Source: Mycolicibacterium sp. P1-5 (GTDB lineage Bacteria > Actinomycetota > Actinomycetes > Mycobacteriales > Mycobacteriaceae). Taken from it: a stretch of DNA of 64,000 nucleotides. The stretch covers positions 124,001 through 188,000 of the forward strand of contig NZ_NPKT01000006.1 of the NCBI RefSeq assembly GCF_008329565.1, written 5' to 3'. This document shows, in pieces, positions 1 to 8,073 of this stretch. Made by a program: the position numbers and the translations under genes. The notes under the pieces were generated by a model. That model had not been told where the DNA came from. It was given only the letters and a program-made list of their open reading frames with translations, and did not search any database. Within the stretch, counting starts at the first letter, position 1. Each line of letters begins with the position of its first letter.

Positions 1-8
1 GATGACGG

Positions 9-857
9 TCAACTGGCCGCCACTACGCCGGTGCTCAGCAGGGCCATCACGACCAGCGCCAGCACCACCCGATAACCGACGAACCAGTACATCGCGTGGT
101 TGGCGACGAACCGCAGCAGCCACGAAATCGCCGCGTAGCCGACGACGAACGTGATGACCACCGACAGCGCCAATTGCGCGCCGGTGGCGCTCATACCCTC
201 GGTGACCGGATGAAAGGCATCGGGTAGCGAGAACAGGCCTGAGGCCAAGACAGCCGGAATGCCAAGAAGGAAGCCGAATCTCGCGGACAGCGGACGATCA
301 ATACCGAGGAAGAGGCCCACACTGATCGTCGAACCGGACCGGGAAACGCCCGGTATCAGCGCCAGACACTGCGCCAGACCGACGAGCAGGCCGTCCTTCC
401 ACGTCAGTTGCTCGAGATGGCGGGTCTGCTTGCCGAAGTACTCGGCGGCGGCGATCACGGCCGAGAACACCAGCATCGCCGTGGCGATCACCCAAAGGTT
501 GCGGACCTCGCCGCGAATCGCCTCTTTGAACGCCACACCGATCACGACTATGGGCAGCGTGCCGATGATGACGTACCAGCCCATCCGGTAGTCGATGTTG
601 TCCCGGTGGGCCTTGACGAACAGTCCGTTGAACCAGGCCTTGAGAATCCGCCAGATATCGCGGGCGAAATACACCACCACAGCGGCCTCGGTGCCCAACT
701 GGGACACCGCCGTGAACGATGCGCCGGCATCCGCAGAGAAGAAGACCCGGGACACGATCGCCAGATGGCTCGACGACGAGATCGGCAGGAACTCGGTCAG
801 GCCCTGAACGATCGACAAGACGACGACCTGCAACCACGACATCGGCGCGACATCCAC
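9..857 (-). CDS. uppP: Undecaprenyl-diphosphatase UppP (BacA family)
   Basis: Integral membrane phosphatase that dephosphorylates undecaprenyl (in mycobacteria decaprenyl) diphosphate, recycling the lipid carrier for peptidoglycan and arabinogalactan; activity confers bacitracin tolerance. The 282 residues show the family signatures: an N-terminal [14 protein letters not shown] segment near residues 19-32 and the second P-loop-like motif [11 protein letters not shown] near residues 169-179, with about eight hydrophobic segments. The length is usual for the family. It corresponds in position to Rv2136c and is followed by the Rv2137c-like gene 31 bp upstream on the same strand, so the two are probably co-transcribed. 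Family assignment is very secure. Confidence 0.97.
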   Translation of the reverse strand: MDVAPMSWLQVVVLSIVQGLTEFLPISSSSHLAIVSRVFFSADAGASFTAVSQLGTEAAVVVYFARDIWRILKAWFNGLFVKAHRDNIDYRMGWYVIIGTLPIVVIGVAFKEAIRGEVRNLWVIATAMLVFSAVIAAAEYFGKQTRHLEQLTWKDGLLVGLAQCLALIPGVSRSGSTISVGLFLGIDRPLSARFGFLLGIPAVLASGLFSLPDAFHPVTEGMSATGAQLALSVVITFVVGYAAISWLLRFVANHAMYWFVGYRVVLALVVMALLSTGVVAAS

Positions 858-888
858 GTCGCCGACCGTACTGGATAGCGCTAGGGGT

Positions 889-1176
889 TCAGCGCACCGG
901 CTGAGCGTGGGCGACCGCGTCGCGTACGGCCGCGGTCAGGCTGCGCTCGTCGTCGACATCGAAGTCGGTGAGGCTGCGGGACGCTGTCGCGACCACGTCC
1001 TCCTGGTGCGGCACGGGGCCGGCCAGGCGCGGGTGGTAGACCTCCACCAGAAGCTGCCCGCGGTGGACCCAGAAGGAGAAGCTGCGGCCATCGCCGAGGT
1101 GGCCGAACCCGCTTGCGAACACACCAGTCGAAATGTCCTCGATCGCGAACTCTCGCCCCTCGATGGCCAGCGTCAT
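889..1176 (-). CDS. Small conserved mycobacterial protein, Rv2137c-like
   Basis: A 95-residue soluble protein with no signal peptide or membrane segment, containing an aromatic stretch [11 protein letters not shown] and an acidic centre. It sits directly upstream of uppP on the same strand and matches Rv2137c in position. No catalytic motif can be recognised, so the function is unknown. The divergent lppL gene lies across a short region that carries a palindrome at 1209-1234. Confidence 0.75.
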   Translation of the reverse strand: MTLAIEGREFAIEDISTGVFASGFGHLGDGRSFSFWVHRGQLLVEVYHPRLAGPVPHQEDVVATASRSLTDFDVDDERSLTAAVRDAVAHAQPVR

Positions 1177-1208
1177 GACGTCACCATAACGCGAGTTACG
1201 GGACGAGA

Positions 1209-1234
1209 GAAGACAAACACGTCAATTTGTCTTC
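1209..1234. promoter_or_regulatory. Perfect 9-bp inverted repeat between divergent genes
   Basis: GAAGACAAA (1209-1217) and TTTGTCTTC (1226-1234) form a perfect inverted repeat with an 8-nt centre. It lies between the divergent Rv2137c-like and lppL genes, just upstream of a TAGACT -10-like element at 1247. The geometry suits a dimeric repressor or activator covering the lppL -35 zone. The cognate regulator is unknown. A hairpin is a less likely reading because no U-tract follows. Confidence 0.5.
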
Positions 1235-1246
1235 CCGACCCCCGCC

Positions 1247-1252
1247 TAGACT
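1247..1252 (+). promoter_or_regulatory. Candidate -10 element for lppL
   Basis: TAGACT fits the mycobacterial SigA -10 pattern TANNNT and lies 59 bp before the proposed TTG start of lppL. There is no good TTGACA-type -35; the palindrome at 1209-1234 occupies that zone, which would make transcription depend on a regulator. Assigned by eye only. Confidence 0.3.
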
Positions 1253-1311
1253 TTCTGATCGACAGGGGGCGACTTGGTCGCTCGATCGTGGACACAACCG
1301 AGGGCTACCCG

Positions 1312-2361
1312 TTGGCAGAGTTCGTAAACCGGACCGGTTTGCGCAGGTACACCGCTATTTTGCTGGCGTCTGCCCTGGTCGCGGGCGCTAGCTGCACTGC
1401 TTGCTCAACAAGTGCACTGGTCACGCCACCGCCGACCATCGAGCCGGCCGGCCCCGCGGTGTCCCCGCCGCCGGCCAACCGACCCGCCGGTGAAATCCTG
1501 CCGCTCGGCGGGAACCCCGATGCCGTCGTTTTCGACGAGCGGACGGGTTCACTGGCGGTGTTGACTCCCGGCGTTGATCCTGCGGCTCCCGCGACGCTGA
1601 CGTTGTTCAGCTCATCCGGCGTACCCCGCGAACTCACCCTCCCCGGCCCGGCGACGGCGATCGCCGGCGATAGCCAGGGCGCGGCGTATCTGTCCGCCCG
1701 TGGCGGTTATGTCACGGTCGACCTCGCTGCGGGCACCGCCACCCCGGTGGCCATCAACGATGAAGCCGACACCGACTTCACCGCGATAGCCCGCCGCGCC
1801 GACGGCCGGCTGGTGCTCGGCAGCGCCGACGGAACCGCCTACACCTTGGGCTCGGACACCGCCGTGGCGGAGAAGGTGAAGCTTTTCTCGCGGGTCGACG
1901 CCGTGGTCACCGAAGGAAACGACGCCGTGATCCTCGACCGCGGACAGACCTCGGTGACCTCGTTGAACAGCGAGGGCCACACCCAGCAGGCGCTGCGCGC
2001 CGGTGAAGGCGCCACCACGCTGGTGGCGGATCCGCTGGGCCGGGTGCTGGTGACCGACACCCGCGGCGGTCAGCTCTTGGTGTTCGGTGTCGATCCCCTG
2101 ATCGAGCGGCAGGCGTACCCGGTTCCGGAGGCGCCGTACGGGCTGGCCGGATCGCGGAATCTGACCTGGGTTTCGCAGACCGCCTCGAACATGGTTGTTG
2201 GTTACGATTTAACGACTGGTATCCCTGTGGAAAAGGTGCGTTACCCGACCGTGCAGCAACCGAACTCGCTGGCATTCGACGACAAGTCCGACACGCTCTA
2301 CGTGGTGTCGGCGGCCGGTGCCGGTGTGCAAGTGATTCGCAACGCCGCGGGGGGCCGATGA
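1312..2361 (+). CDS. lppL: Lipoprotein LppL-like, beta-propeller-type
   Basis: Predicted 349-residue secreted lipoprotein, in the position of Rv2138. A basic N-terminus is followed by a hydrophobic stretch and Cys-containing segment ALVAGASCTAC, a somewhat degenerate lipobox, then a Pro-rich linker. The body has repeated segments with AxxPLGRVLVTD- and NSLAFDDKSDTLYVV-type strands, suggesting a YncE/NHL-like beta-propeller. The reading frame is open far upstream, but those codons overlap the Rv2137c-like gene. I chose TTG at 1312 because GAGGG lies about 6 nt before it and it gives a proper signal sequence; GTG at 1288 is the alternative. The downstream small gene starts inside its stop (ATGA). 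Confidence 0.8.
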   Translation: MAEFVNRTGLRRYTAILLASALVAGASCTACSTSALVTPPPTIEPAGPAVSPPPANRPAGEILPLGGNPDAVVFDERTGSLAVLTPGVDPAAPATLTLFSSSGVPRELTLPGPATAIAGDSQGAAYLSARGGYVTVDLAAGTATPVAINDEADTDFTAIARRADGRLVLGSADGTAYTLGSDTAVAEKVKLFSRVDAVVTEGNDAVILDRGQTSVTSLNSEGHTQQALRAGEGATTLVADPLGRVLVTDTRGGQLLVFGVDPLIERQAYPVPEAPYGLAGSRNLTWVSQTASNMVVGYDLTTGIPVEKVRYPTVQQPNSLAFDDKSDTLYVVSAAGAGVQVIRNAAGGR

Positions 2362-2612
2362 GCGCGGCCCACCGCGGCGGGATGCCGGCGAGCTGGGAAG
2401 TCGAGCTGTCCGATGACTACGAGTGGGTCCCGCTGCGGCTGCCGCCGGACGTGACCCGCATCAGCGCGTCGACCCGACTGTCGATCGAGGCCGAGTGCCG
2501 AGGCTGGGAACTGACTCGCGTTCGCCTCTACACCGACGGTAGCCGTCGAGTCCTCTTGCGGCGCAAGAAGTCTCGGTTCAATGGCCAAGCCGCCGACCAA
2601 CCCGAGCTGTGA
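2358..2612 (+). CDS. DUF5703-like small protein
   Basis: An 84-residue protein beginning with ATG inside the lppL stop (ATGA) and ending in a GTGA overlap with pyrD, so it is translationally coupled on both sides. The core [17 protein letters not shown], then [18 protein letters not shown] and a basic LLRRKK tail, resembles the actinobacterial DUF5703 family as I remember it. No catalytic motif or membrane segment is seen and its role is unknown. Its conserved place between a lipoprotein and pyrimidine synthesis is more likely operon convenience than a functional link. Confidence 0.75.
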   Translation: MSAAHRGGMPASWEVELSDDYEWVPLRLPPDVTRISASTRLSIEAECRGWELTRVRLYTDGSRRVLLRRKKSRFNGQAADQPEL

Positions 2613-3673
2613 TTTACGACGCGCTGCGGCGAGCATTCTTCCTGGTGCCGGCCGAACGCATCCACACGTTCGTGTTCGGCTCGCTGCGGGCCGCTACGGC
2701 CACCAACGCCACCCGCGGGCCGTTGGGCCGCCGGCTCGCACCCCGCGATCCGGTGCTGGCGAGCATGGTGTTCGGGGTGCGATTCCCCGGCCCGATGGGT
2801 TTGGCCGCCGGCTTCGACAAGGACGGTCTGGGCCTGAAGACCTGGGGCGCGCTGGGATTCGGCTACGCGGAGGTGGGCACGGTGACCGCGCAGCCGCAGC
2901 CGGGCAACCCACTGCCGCGGTTGTTCCGCCTCCCCGAGGACCGCGCGCTGCTCAACCGGATGGGCTTCAACAATCACGGCGCCGGGCAGTTGGCGTTACG
3001 GCTGGCCCGCTACCGGCCCGATTCACCCGTCGGGGTGAACATCGGCAAGTCGAAGGTCACCCCGCCGGAGCAGGCCGCCGAGGATTACCGTGCCAGCGCA
3101 CGGCTACTCGGGCCGCTGGCCGACTACCTGGTGGTCAACGTCAGCTCCCCCAATACGCCCGGCCTTCGCGATTTGCAGGCGGTCGAATCGCTTCGGCCCA
3201 TCCTGTCGGCCGTGCTGGAAGAGACGTCGACGCCGGTCCTGGTGAAGATCGCCCCAGACTTGTCCGACGAGGACGTCGATGCCGTCGCCGATCTGGCCGT
3301 GGAGCTGGGACTGGCCGGGATCGTTGCGACCAACACCACGATCTCGCGGGCCGACCTGCGCACCCCCGGCGTCGACGAGCTCGGTGCCGGCGGTATCTCC
3401 GGACCGCCGGTGGCGCGCCGGTCGCTGGAGATTCTGCGCCGGTTGTACGGGCGGGTCGGCAAGGACCTGGTGCTGATCAGTGTGGGCGGCATCGAGACGG
3501 CCGAGGAGGCGTGGGAGCGCATCACCGCGGGCGCGACGTTGCTACAGGGCTACACCGGGTTCATCTACGGGGGCGGGTTGTGGGCCAAAGAGATTCACGA
3601 CGGCATCGCCGCCCGACTGCATGCCGACGGCTTCTCGTCGTTGAGTGAGGCGGTCGGGTCGGCAGCGCGTTAG
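2609..3673 (+). CDS. pyrD: Dihydroorotate dehydrogenase, class 2
   Basis: Quinone-linked flavoprotein that oxidises dihydroorotate to orotate in pyrimidine synthesis at the inner face of the membrane. The 354 residues show an amphipathic N-terminal helix ([19 protein letters not shown]) typical of class 2 enzymes, the FMN-site segment [10 protein letters not shown], the active-site loop NRMGFNNHG, the catalytic-serine motif [12 protein letters not shown] and the glycine-rich SVGGI segment. The GTG start overlaps the upstream stop (GTGA). It corresponds to Rv2139. The 3' end overlaps the convergent PEBP gene by 4 bp. Confidence 0.97.
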   Translation: MIYDALRRAFFLVPAERIHTFVFGSLRAATATNATRGPLGRRLAPRDPVLASMVFGVRFPGPMGLAAGFDKDGLGLKTWGALGFGYAEVGTVTAQPQPGNPLPRLFRLPEDRALLNRMGFNNHGAGQLALRLARYRPDSPVGVNIGKSKVTPPEQAAEDYRASARLLGPLADYLVVNVSSPNTPGLRDLQAVESLRPILSAVLEETSTPVLVKIAPDLSDEDVDAVADLAVELGLAGIVATNTTISRADLRTPGVDELGAGGISGPPVARRSLEILRRLYGRVGKDLVLISVGGIETAEEAWERITAGATLLQGYTGFIYGGGLWAKEIHDGIAARLHADGFSSLSEAVGSAAR

Positions 3674-4200
3674 TTCTGCTCGTAGGTGCCGTGAATGACC
3701 GCGCGCGCAATGGAATTCATGAACAGGTTGAACCCGAGGTAGGCCGGGCTGGCATCCTCGGTCAGCTCCAGCTTCGGCACCTTCACCGCGTGGACGGCGA
3801 CGTAGTAGCGATGGTAGCCGTGGCCCTGCGGCGGGGCGGCGCCGAGGAACCGGCGGATGCCGGCGTCGTTGACCAGCGTCAGCGCATCGCCCGGGAGAAC
3901 CGAGCCTTCGCCGACACCGGTGGGCAGTTCGGTGACGGTGGCAGGCAGGTTCGCCACCGCCCAGTGCCAAAAGCCGGAACCGGTGGGGGCATCGGGGTCG
4001 TAGACGGTGACCGCGAAGCTCTGCGTCTCCTCCGGGAAGCCCGACCAGCTGAGCTGCGGCGAGACGTCCTCACCACCGGCGCCCATGATGCCGCTGACCT
4101 GAGCGTTCTTCCATTGCTCCCCGTCGGCGAAGTCGGTGCTGGTGAGCGTGAAACTGGGCAGCTTGGGCAGGAATTCGTAGGGATTGTAGGGAAATGCCAT
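3670..4200 (-). CDS. PEBP-family protein (YbhB/TB18.6-like)
   Basis: A 176-residue cytosolic protein of the phosphatidylethanolamine-binding/Raf-kinase-inhibitor family, matching Rv2140c. Family motifs are visible: [21 protein letters not shown] (the DPDxP ligand-site motif) and [13 protein letters not shown]. Bacterial members bind small anionic or phospho-ligands; the physiological ligand here is not known. It lies 27 bp downstream of the M20 peptidase gene on the same strand, probably one transcript. Confidence 0.92.
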   Translation of the reverse strand: MAFPYNPYEFLPKLPSFTLTSTDFADGEQWKNAQVSGIMGAGGEDVSPQLSWSGFPEETQSFAVTVYDPDAPTGSGFWHWAVANLPATVTELPTGVGEGSVLPGDALTLVNDAGIRRFLGAAPPQGHGYHRYYVAVHAVKVPKLELTEDASPAYLGFNLFMNSIARAVIHGTYEQN

Positions 4201-4227
4201 GTGCTGGTTTTCCTTTCGTTGTCGTCT

Positions 4228-5553
4228 TCAGCAGTTCTTCAAGAAGTGCTCGAGCACCTGAGTGCCGAAGTGCAGTGCCTCGACGGGTACCCGCTCGTCG
4301 ACTCCGTGGAACAGTGCCGCGAAATCCAGCTCGGGCGGCAGGCGTAGCGGGATGAATCCGAAGCACCGGATGCCAAGCTTGGCAAAGGCTTTGGCGTCCG
4401 TTCCGCCGGAGAGCATGTACGGCACGGTCCGGGCGTCCGGATCGACCGCCAGCAGCGCGTCGTTCATCGCGTCGACGAGGTCGCCGTCGAACGTCGTTTC
4501 GTACGGGGGCAGGTCACGCTCCCAGCTGCGGGTGACGTCGGGACCGATCAGCTCGTCGATCTCCCGCTCGAAGGCTTCCTTGCGCCCGGGCAACACCCGG
4601 CAATCGATGACAGCCTCGGCAGTCTGCGGGATGACGTTGGCCTTGTAGCCGGCTTTGAGCATGGTGGGGTTGGCGGTGTCGCGCAGCGTCGCGCCGACGA
4701 TGCGGGCGATGCCGCCGAGCTTGGCGATCGTGCCCTCCAGATCCGGCGACGCCGGGTCGAAGCTGTAGCCGGTCTCCTCGGCGACGGCGGCGAGGAACTG
4801 CTCCACGGATTCGCTTAGGACGAGCGGGAATTGGTGCCGCCCTAGGCGCGCGACGGCCTCGGCGACGGCGGTGACGGCGTTGTCGTCGTGCACCATCGAT
4901 CCGTGTCCGGCGCGGCCCCGGGCGGTGAGCCGCATCCAGGACAGTCCCTTTTCGGCGGTCTCGATCAGATAGAGCCGGCGCTCGCCGCCGTCCTTGCGCG
5001 GCACCGTGAGCGAGAAGCCGCCCACCTCGCCGATGGCCTCGGTGATGCCGTCGAACAAGTCCGGGCGGTTCTTGATCAGCCACTGCGCGCCGTAGGTGCC
5101 ACCGTGCTCCTCGTCGGCGACGAAGGCGAACACCAGATCGCGCGGCGGCACGATGCCGGCACGCTTGAAGTGCCGAGCGACCGCGATCATCATGCCGCAC
5201 ATGTCTTTCATGTCGACCGCGCCGCGGCCCCAGACATAGCCGTCGGCGACGGCGCCGGAGAACGGATGCACGCTCCAGTCGGCGGGCTCGGCGGGCACGA
5301 CATCGAGGTGGCCATGGATCAGCAGCGCGCCGCGGCTGGGATCGGCGCCGGGCAGGCGGGCGAAGACGTTGCCTCGGCCCGGCGCTCCGGACTCGATGTA
5401 CTCAGTGGCATAGCCGACGGCGCCGAGCTGCTCGGCCACCCAGAGGGCACACTCCGCTTCACCCTTGGTGGTCGCCAGCTCGCCGGTGTTGGAGGTGTCG
5501 AACCGGATCAGGGAACTGACGAGATCAACCACCTCGTCGACGGCTTGTGTCAC
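4228..5553 (-). CDS. M20 family metallopeptidase (Rv2141c-like)
   Basis: Predicted di-zinc amidohydrolase of the ArgE/DapE/carboxypeptidase family, 441 residues. The metal-site segments are HGHLDVVP, WGRGAVDMKDM, the catalytic DEEHGG and the late FHGVDE histidine, with a dimerisation domain between. Sometimes labelled dapE2, but the true substrate is unknown and genuine DapE is normally encoded elsewhere. The frame extends upstream to 5631; I chose GTG at 5553 because AAAGGGGA sits just before it and the protein then starts where homologues do. Confidence 0.9.
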   Translation of the reverse strand: MTQAVDEVVDLVSSLIRFDTSNTGELATTKGEAECALWVAEQLGAVGYATEYIESGAPGRGNVFARLPGADPSRGALLIHGHLDVVPAEPADWSVHPFSGAVADGYVWGRGAVDMKDMCGMMIAVARHFKRAGIVPPRDLVFAFVADEEHGGTYGAQWLIKNRPDLFDGITEAIGEVGGFSLTVPRKDGGERRLYLIETAEKGLSWMRLTARGRAGHGSMVHDDNAVTAVAEAVARLGRHQFPLVLSESVEQFLAAVAEETGYSFDPASPDLEGTIAKLGGIARIVGATLRDTANPTMLKAGYKANVIPQTAEAVIDCRVLPGRKEAFEREIDELIGPDVTRSWERDLPPYETTFDGDLVDAMNDALLAVDPDARTVPYMLSGGTDAKAFAKLGIRCFGFIPLRLPPELDFAALFHGVDERVPVEALHFGTQVLEHFLKNC

Positions 5554-5667
5554 AGTCCCCTTTCCTACCACTGGCGCGGGGCGGCCGCGGGTGCGGAGGT
5601 CGGCTATTACCACACGTTTCCCAAGAACCACTCGCGCAACACGCCGATTTAGGGTTTGATTTAGCGG

Positions 5668-6357
5668 GTGACCTCCCGCATGCTCGCGATCGCGGCGCTA
5701 ATGTGCCTGTCGGTCAGCGGCTGCTCGGCCGTCACCGGTGGCATCGCCAGGCCCGCCGATCATGCCCCGCTGACCAGCCCCGACGGCCTGCCCGCCCTAC
5801 TGCTGGCGGCACCCGATGTGGGCGCGGCGCTGGCCAGCGACGACGTTGTGGTCACTACCGACGTGAGCAAGGCGTGGAACGACAGCGCTCACTTCGCCGA
5901 CGTGAACTGCCTGGCCATCGCCGGTGCCGCTCAGCAGGGCGTTTACGCAGGCAGTGGATCGACGGCCGTTCACGGCCAGGTTCTGCGGGAGGCGCCGACG
6001 GCGCCGCAGTGGTCGCATTTCGCCGTGCAGGCGGTGGTCTCCTTCCCGACCGCGCAAGCCGCTGCGGAGTTTTTCACGGCGTCGCAGCGAAGCTGGGCGG
6101 CCTGCTCGAACCGGGAGCTCAACTACGCCCAGCCGATCGGCCCGCCGCAGGTGTGGTCGGTCGGGCAGACCACCACCGACCACGACGTACTGGCGGTGTC
6201 GCGGGTGCAGCAGAGCCCGCAGCGATGGGCCTGCCAGCGGGCGCTGACCGTGCACAGCAATGTCGCAGTGGACGTCGAAGCATGCAGCCTGGACGGGCCG
6301 ACGGCGGCGGCCAGTGCGATCGCCGGGGAGATCGCCGGACGGCTGCCGAGCGCCTAG
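5668..6357 (+). CDS. Lipoprotein with PknH_C-type sensor domain
   Basis: A 229-residue secreted lipoprotein. GTG start, hydrophobic h-region and lipobox LSVSGC around residues 14-19. The body has features of the PknH extracellular-domain family (PF14032): conserved Cys pairs (VNCLAIAG, WAACSNREL, WACQRALTV, VEACSLDG), consistent with two disulphides, and the signature WSHFAVQAVVSFPTAQAAAEFF. Members such as LppH and LpqQ are thought to bind ligands outside the cell membrane; no ligand is known here. Divergent from the M20 gene and followed by tRNA-Leu. It is the first gene of the accessory interval. Confidence 0.85.
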   Translation: MTSRMLAIAALMCLSVSGCSAVTGGIARPADHAPLTSPDGLPALLLAAPDVGAALASDDVVVTTDVSKAWNDSAHFADVNCLAIAGAAQQGVYAGSGSTAVHGQVLREAPTAPQWSHFAVQAVVSFPTAQAAAEFFTASQRSWAACSNRELNYAQPIGPPQVWSVGQTTTDHDVLAVSRVQQSPQRWACQRALTVHSNVAVDVEACSLDGPTAAASAIAGEIAGRLPSA

Positions 6358-6417
6358 TTTTGGGCTGCGGACCCACATCCGTTAGCCTTAGCTGCCCCTG
6401 ACTGTCCTAGGGGCGAG

Positions 6418-6503
6418 GTCCGAGTGGCGGAATGGCAGACGCGCTAGCTTGAGGTGCTAGTGCCCTATTAACGGGCGTGGGGGTTCAAGTCCCCCCTCGG
6501 ACA
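6418..6503 (+). tRNA. tRNA-Leu (GAG)
   Basis: An 86-nt class II tRNA. The acceptor stem GTCCGAG pairs with CTCGGAC, followed by discriminator A at 6503. The anticodon stem CTAGC/GCTAG encloses the loop TTGAGGT, giving anticodon GAG. A long variable arm (TGCCCTATTAACGGGCG) and the T-arm GGGGGTTCAAGTCCCCC are present. The 3' CCA is not encoded. tRNA-Leu genes are frequent integration sites, and an atypical operon starts about 100 bp downstream. Confidence 0.97.
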
Positions 6504-6604
6504 CCCATGGTGGCGTTGTCTCACCAAGCACGCGGGCCGCGCCGCCCTTGACTATCCGCAGGTAGCGGCATAAATTGCGCATCTGAGCTCTGGGTTTCCA
6601 CTCG

Positions 6605-7807
6605 GTGGGGAAAGTCGGGAAAACTATGGTGGCGTACCCCAGGACCTCCAGAACGCTGAATGCCAAAGAGTTCGCGGATCTCAAGCACACTGTCGCGATC
6701 AGGTCCAAAGCGAGACGGAATCAACGCGCCGACCCCGGATATGCCGCCCCAATTCCCGACGAGATCAGTTTGCAGCTCACCTTTCGCTGCAATTTGCGAT
6801 GCAGTCATTGCTACCAATGGAACGAGCAGGGTTTCTTCCGGGACTGGGCTCCCAGCCGGCAGAAGACCGAACTGGGCATCGACATCGTCGAGCAGGTGCT
6901 TGCGGCCACGGCAGACAATCGCGCGAAACTGTTCCTGTGGGGTGGAGAACCATTGATGCACAGCAGGTTTGGCGAAGTCGCCAAGCTCCTGCAGCGCTAT
7001 CCCCGTACGGTCAACATGTGCACTAACGGTCTGCTGTTCGGCCGCAACCTCGATGACATGCTGGCGATTGGCGAGAATCTCAACTTGCTCGTGAGCCTCG
7101 ACGGTATCGGCGACGACCATGACGAGCTGCGTGGAACGGGTACTTTCGTCCGGACGACGCGCAACATCAAGGCGATGCTCGACCTCAAGCGTTCTGGCGA
7201 GTTTGCCGGTGAGCTGTCGTTGTCTTGCATGGTTTCACACGTCAACGTCGGCAAGATGTACGAGTTCATGGAGTGGGCCGAGGACTTGGGCGTGAATTCG
7301 GTCTACTTCCAATTCCCCTGGTACATAAGTGAAGAAGTCGCAAGTGCGATGGACGCGCTCTATCAGGAGAGCTTTGCTTGGCTACAGCCGCACACCCAGA
7401 CGGCGCGGCCTACGTGGCATTCGTACACCTATCGCCTTCCGCCGGAAGAACTTCCGGTGTTGCGCGACTCGATGCGCCGGCTCGCCGAGCGCGAGTGGCG
7501 AGTCAGGGTGCGGTACCAGCCGCAACTCGACGAGCATGAGGTGGCCGACTTCATCCTCGGGACTTCCCGACCGGCCCAAGGACGCAGCAAATGCCTGGCC
7601 GTGTCGAACCGACTAGAGGTACACGCCGACGGCAACGTCAGCTCATGCAAGTTCTTTCCAGAATTCGTCGTAGGCAACCTCTACGAGACCGACGTATTGG
7701 ATCTGTGGCAGAGCCCAGAATTTCGGAAGATCCGGACGATCCTCGCAACCAATGGCATGATGCCGGTTTGTTCGAAGTGCATCCTGTTGTATCTCAACGG
7801 AGTATGA
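6605..7807 (+). CDS. Radical SAM enzyme with twitch/SPASM-like auxiliary cluster
   Basis: A 400-residue radical SAM protein. The SAM-cluster motif CNLRCSHC (Cys62, 66, 69) is followed by the SAM-binding WGGEP. The C-terminus carries a C-X12-G-X4-C unit (Cys330, Cys348) and a final CSKC (Cys389, 392). That is four extra cysteines, enough for one auxiliary [4Fe-4S] cluster, as in the truncated SPASM or twitch group (for example BtrN of butirosin synthesis), rather than the seven of a full SPASM domain. The track start is GTG at 6605, but ATG at 6626 with GGGA upstream is equally plausible. It is the first gene of a coupled operon. The substrate is unknown; dehydrogenation or peptide/sugar modification are options. 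Base composition looks lower in GC than the flanking core genes. Confidence 0.93.
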   Translation: MGKVGKTMVAYPRTSRTLNAKEFADLKHTVAIRSKARRNQRADPGYAAPIPDEISLQLTFRCNLRCSHCYQWNEQGFFRDWAPSRQKTELGIDIVEQVLAATADNRAKLFLWGGEPLMHSRFGEVAKLLQRYPRTVNMCTNGLLFGRNLDDMLAIGENLNLLVSLDGIGDDHDELRGTGTFVRTTRNIKAMLDLKRSGEFAGELSLSCMVSHVNVGKMYEFMEWAEDLGVNSVYFQFPWYISEEVASAMDALYQESFAWLQPHTQTARPTWHSYTYRLPPEELPVLRDSMRRLAEREWRVRVRYQPQLDEHEVADFILGTSRPAQGRSKCLAVSNRLEVHADGNVSSCKFFPEFVVGNLYETDVLDLWQSPEFRKIRTILATNGMMPVCSKCILLYLNGV

Positions 7808-8073
7808 CCTGCATGAGCGACGAAATCGCCTTCGAGATCCGAGCCGTGCTGGCGGGCGTGCTGGACAAGGGGCTCACAGCGGATGACATCTCCGTCGACG
7901 CCGACATGGTCATCGACTACGGTATCGACTCGCTTCAAATGATCAATTTCTTGTTGTCCATCGAGGACACCTTCGACGTGGAATTGGACTACGAAAATCT
8001 GGAGTTGGACCATCTGCGTTCCGTGCGCGAATTCACCGACTTCGTTGCGGGACTCCCTGCCATAGCTCAATGA
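7804..8073 (+). CDS. Acyl/aminoacyl carrier protein
   Basis: A stand-alone carrier protein of 89 residues (86 if ATG 7813 is used). The phosphopantetheine-attachment motif is YGIDSLQMINFL, with the serine in DSL, and the protein is strongly acidic with the expected four-helix pattern. ATG at 7804 overlaps the radical SAM stop (ATGA), and its own stop overlaps the next ATG, so translation is coupled. With no ketosynthase, acyltransferase or NRPS adenylation domain nearby, it most likely carries an amino or carboxylic acid loaded by the adjacent ATP-grasp enzyme. That loading step is inference. Confidence 0.92.
   Translation: MTCMSDEIAFEIRAVLAGVLDKGLTADDISVDADMVIDYGIDSLQMINFLLSIEDTFDVELDYENLELDHLRSVREFTDFVAGLPAIAQ

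Noticed and set aside
907..1311. Upstream extension of the lppL frame
   Set aside because: It would overlap the Rv2137c-like gene completely and lacks a signal peptide. The later start gives a proper lipoprotein.
6394..6414. GCCCCT/AGGGGC hairpin upstream of tRNA-Leu as a terminator
   Set aside because: Six-base stem with a 9-nt loop and no U-tract; too weak to call.
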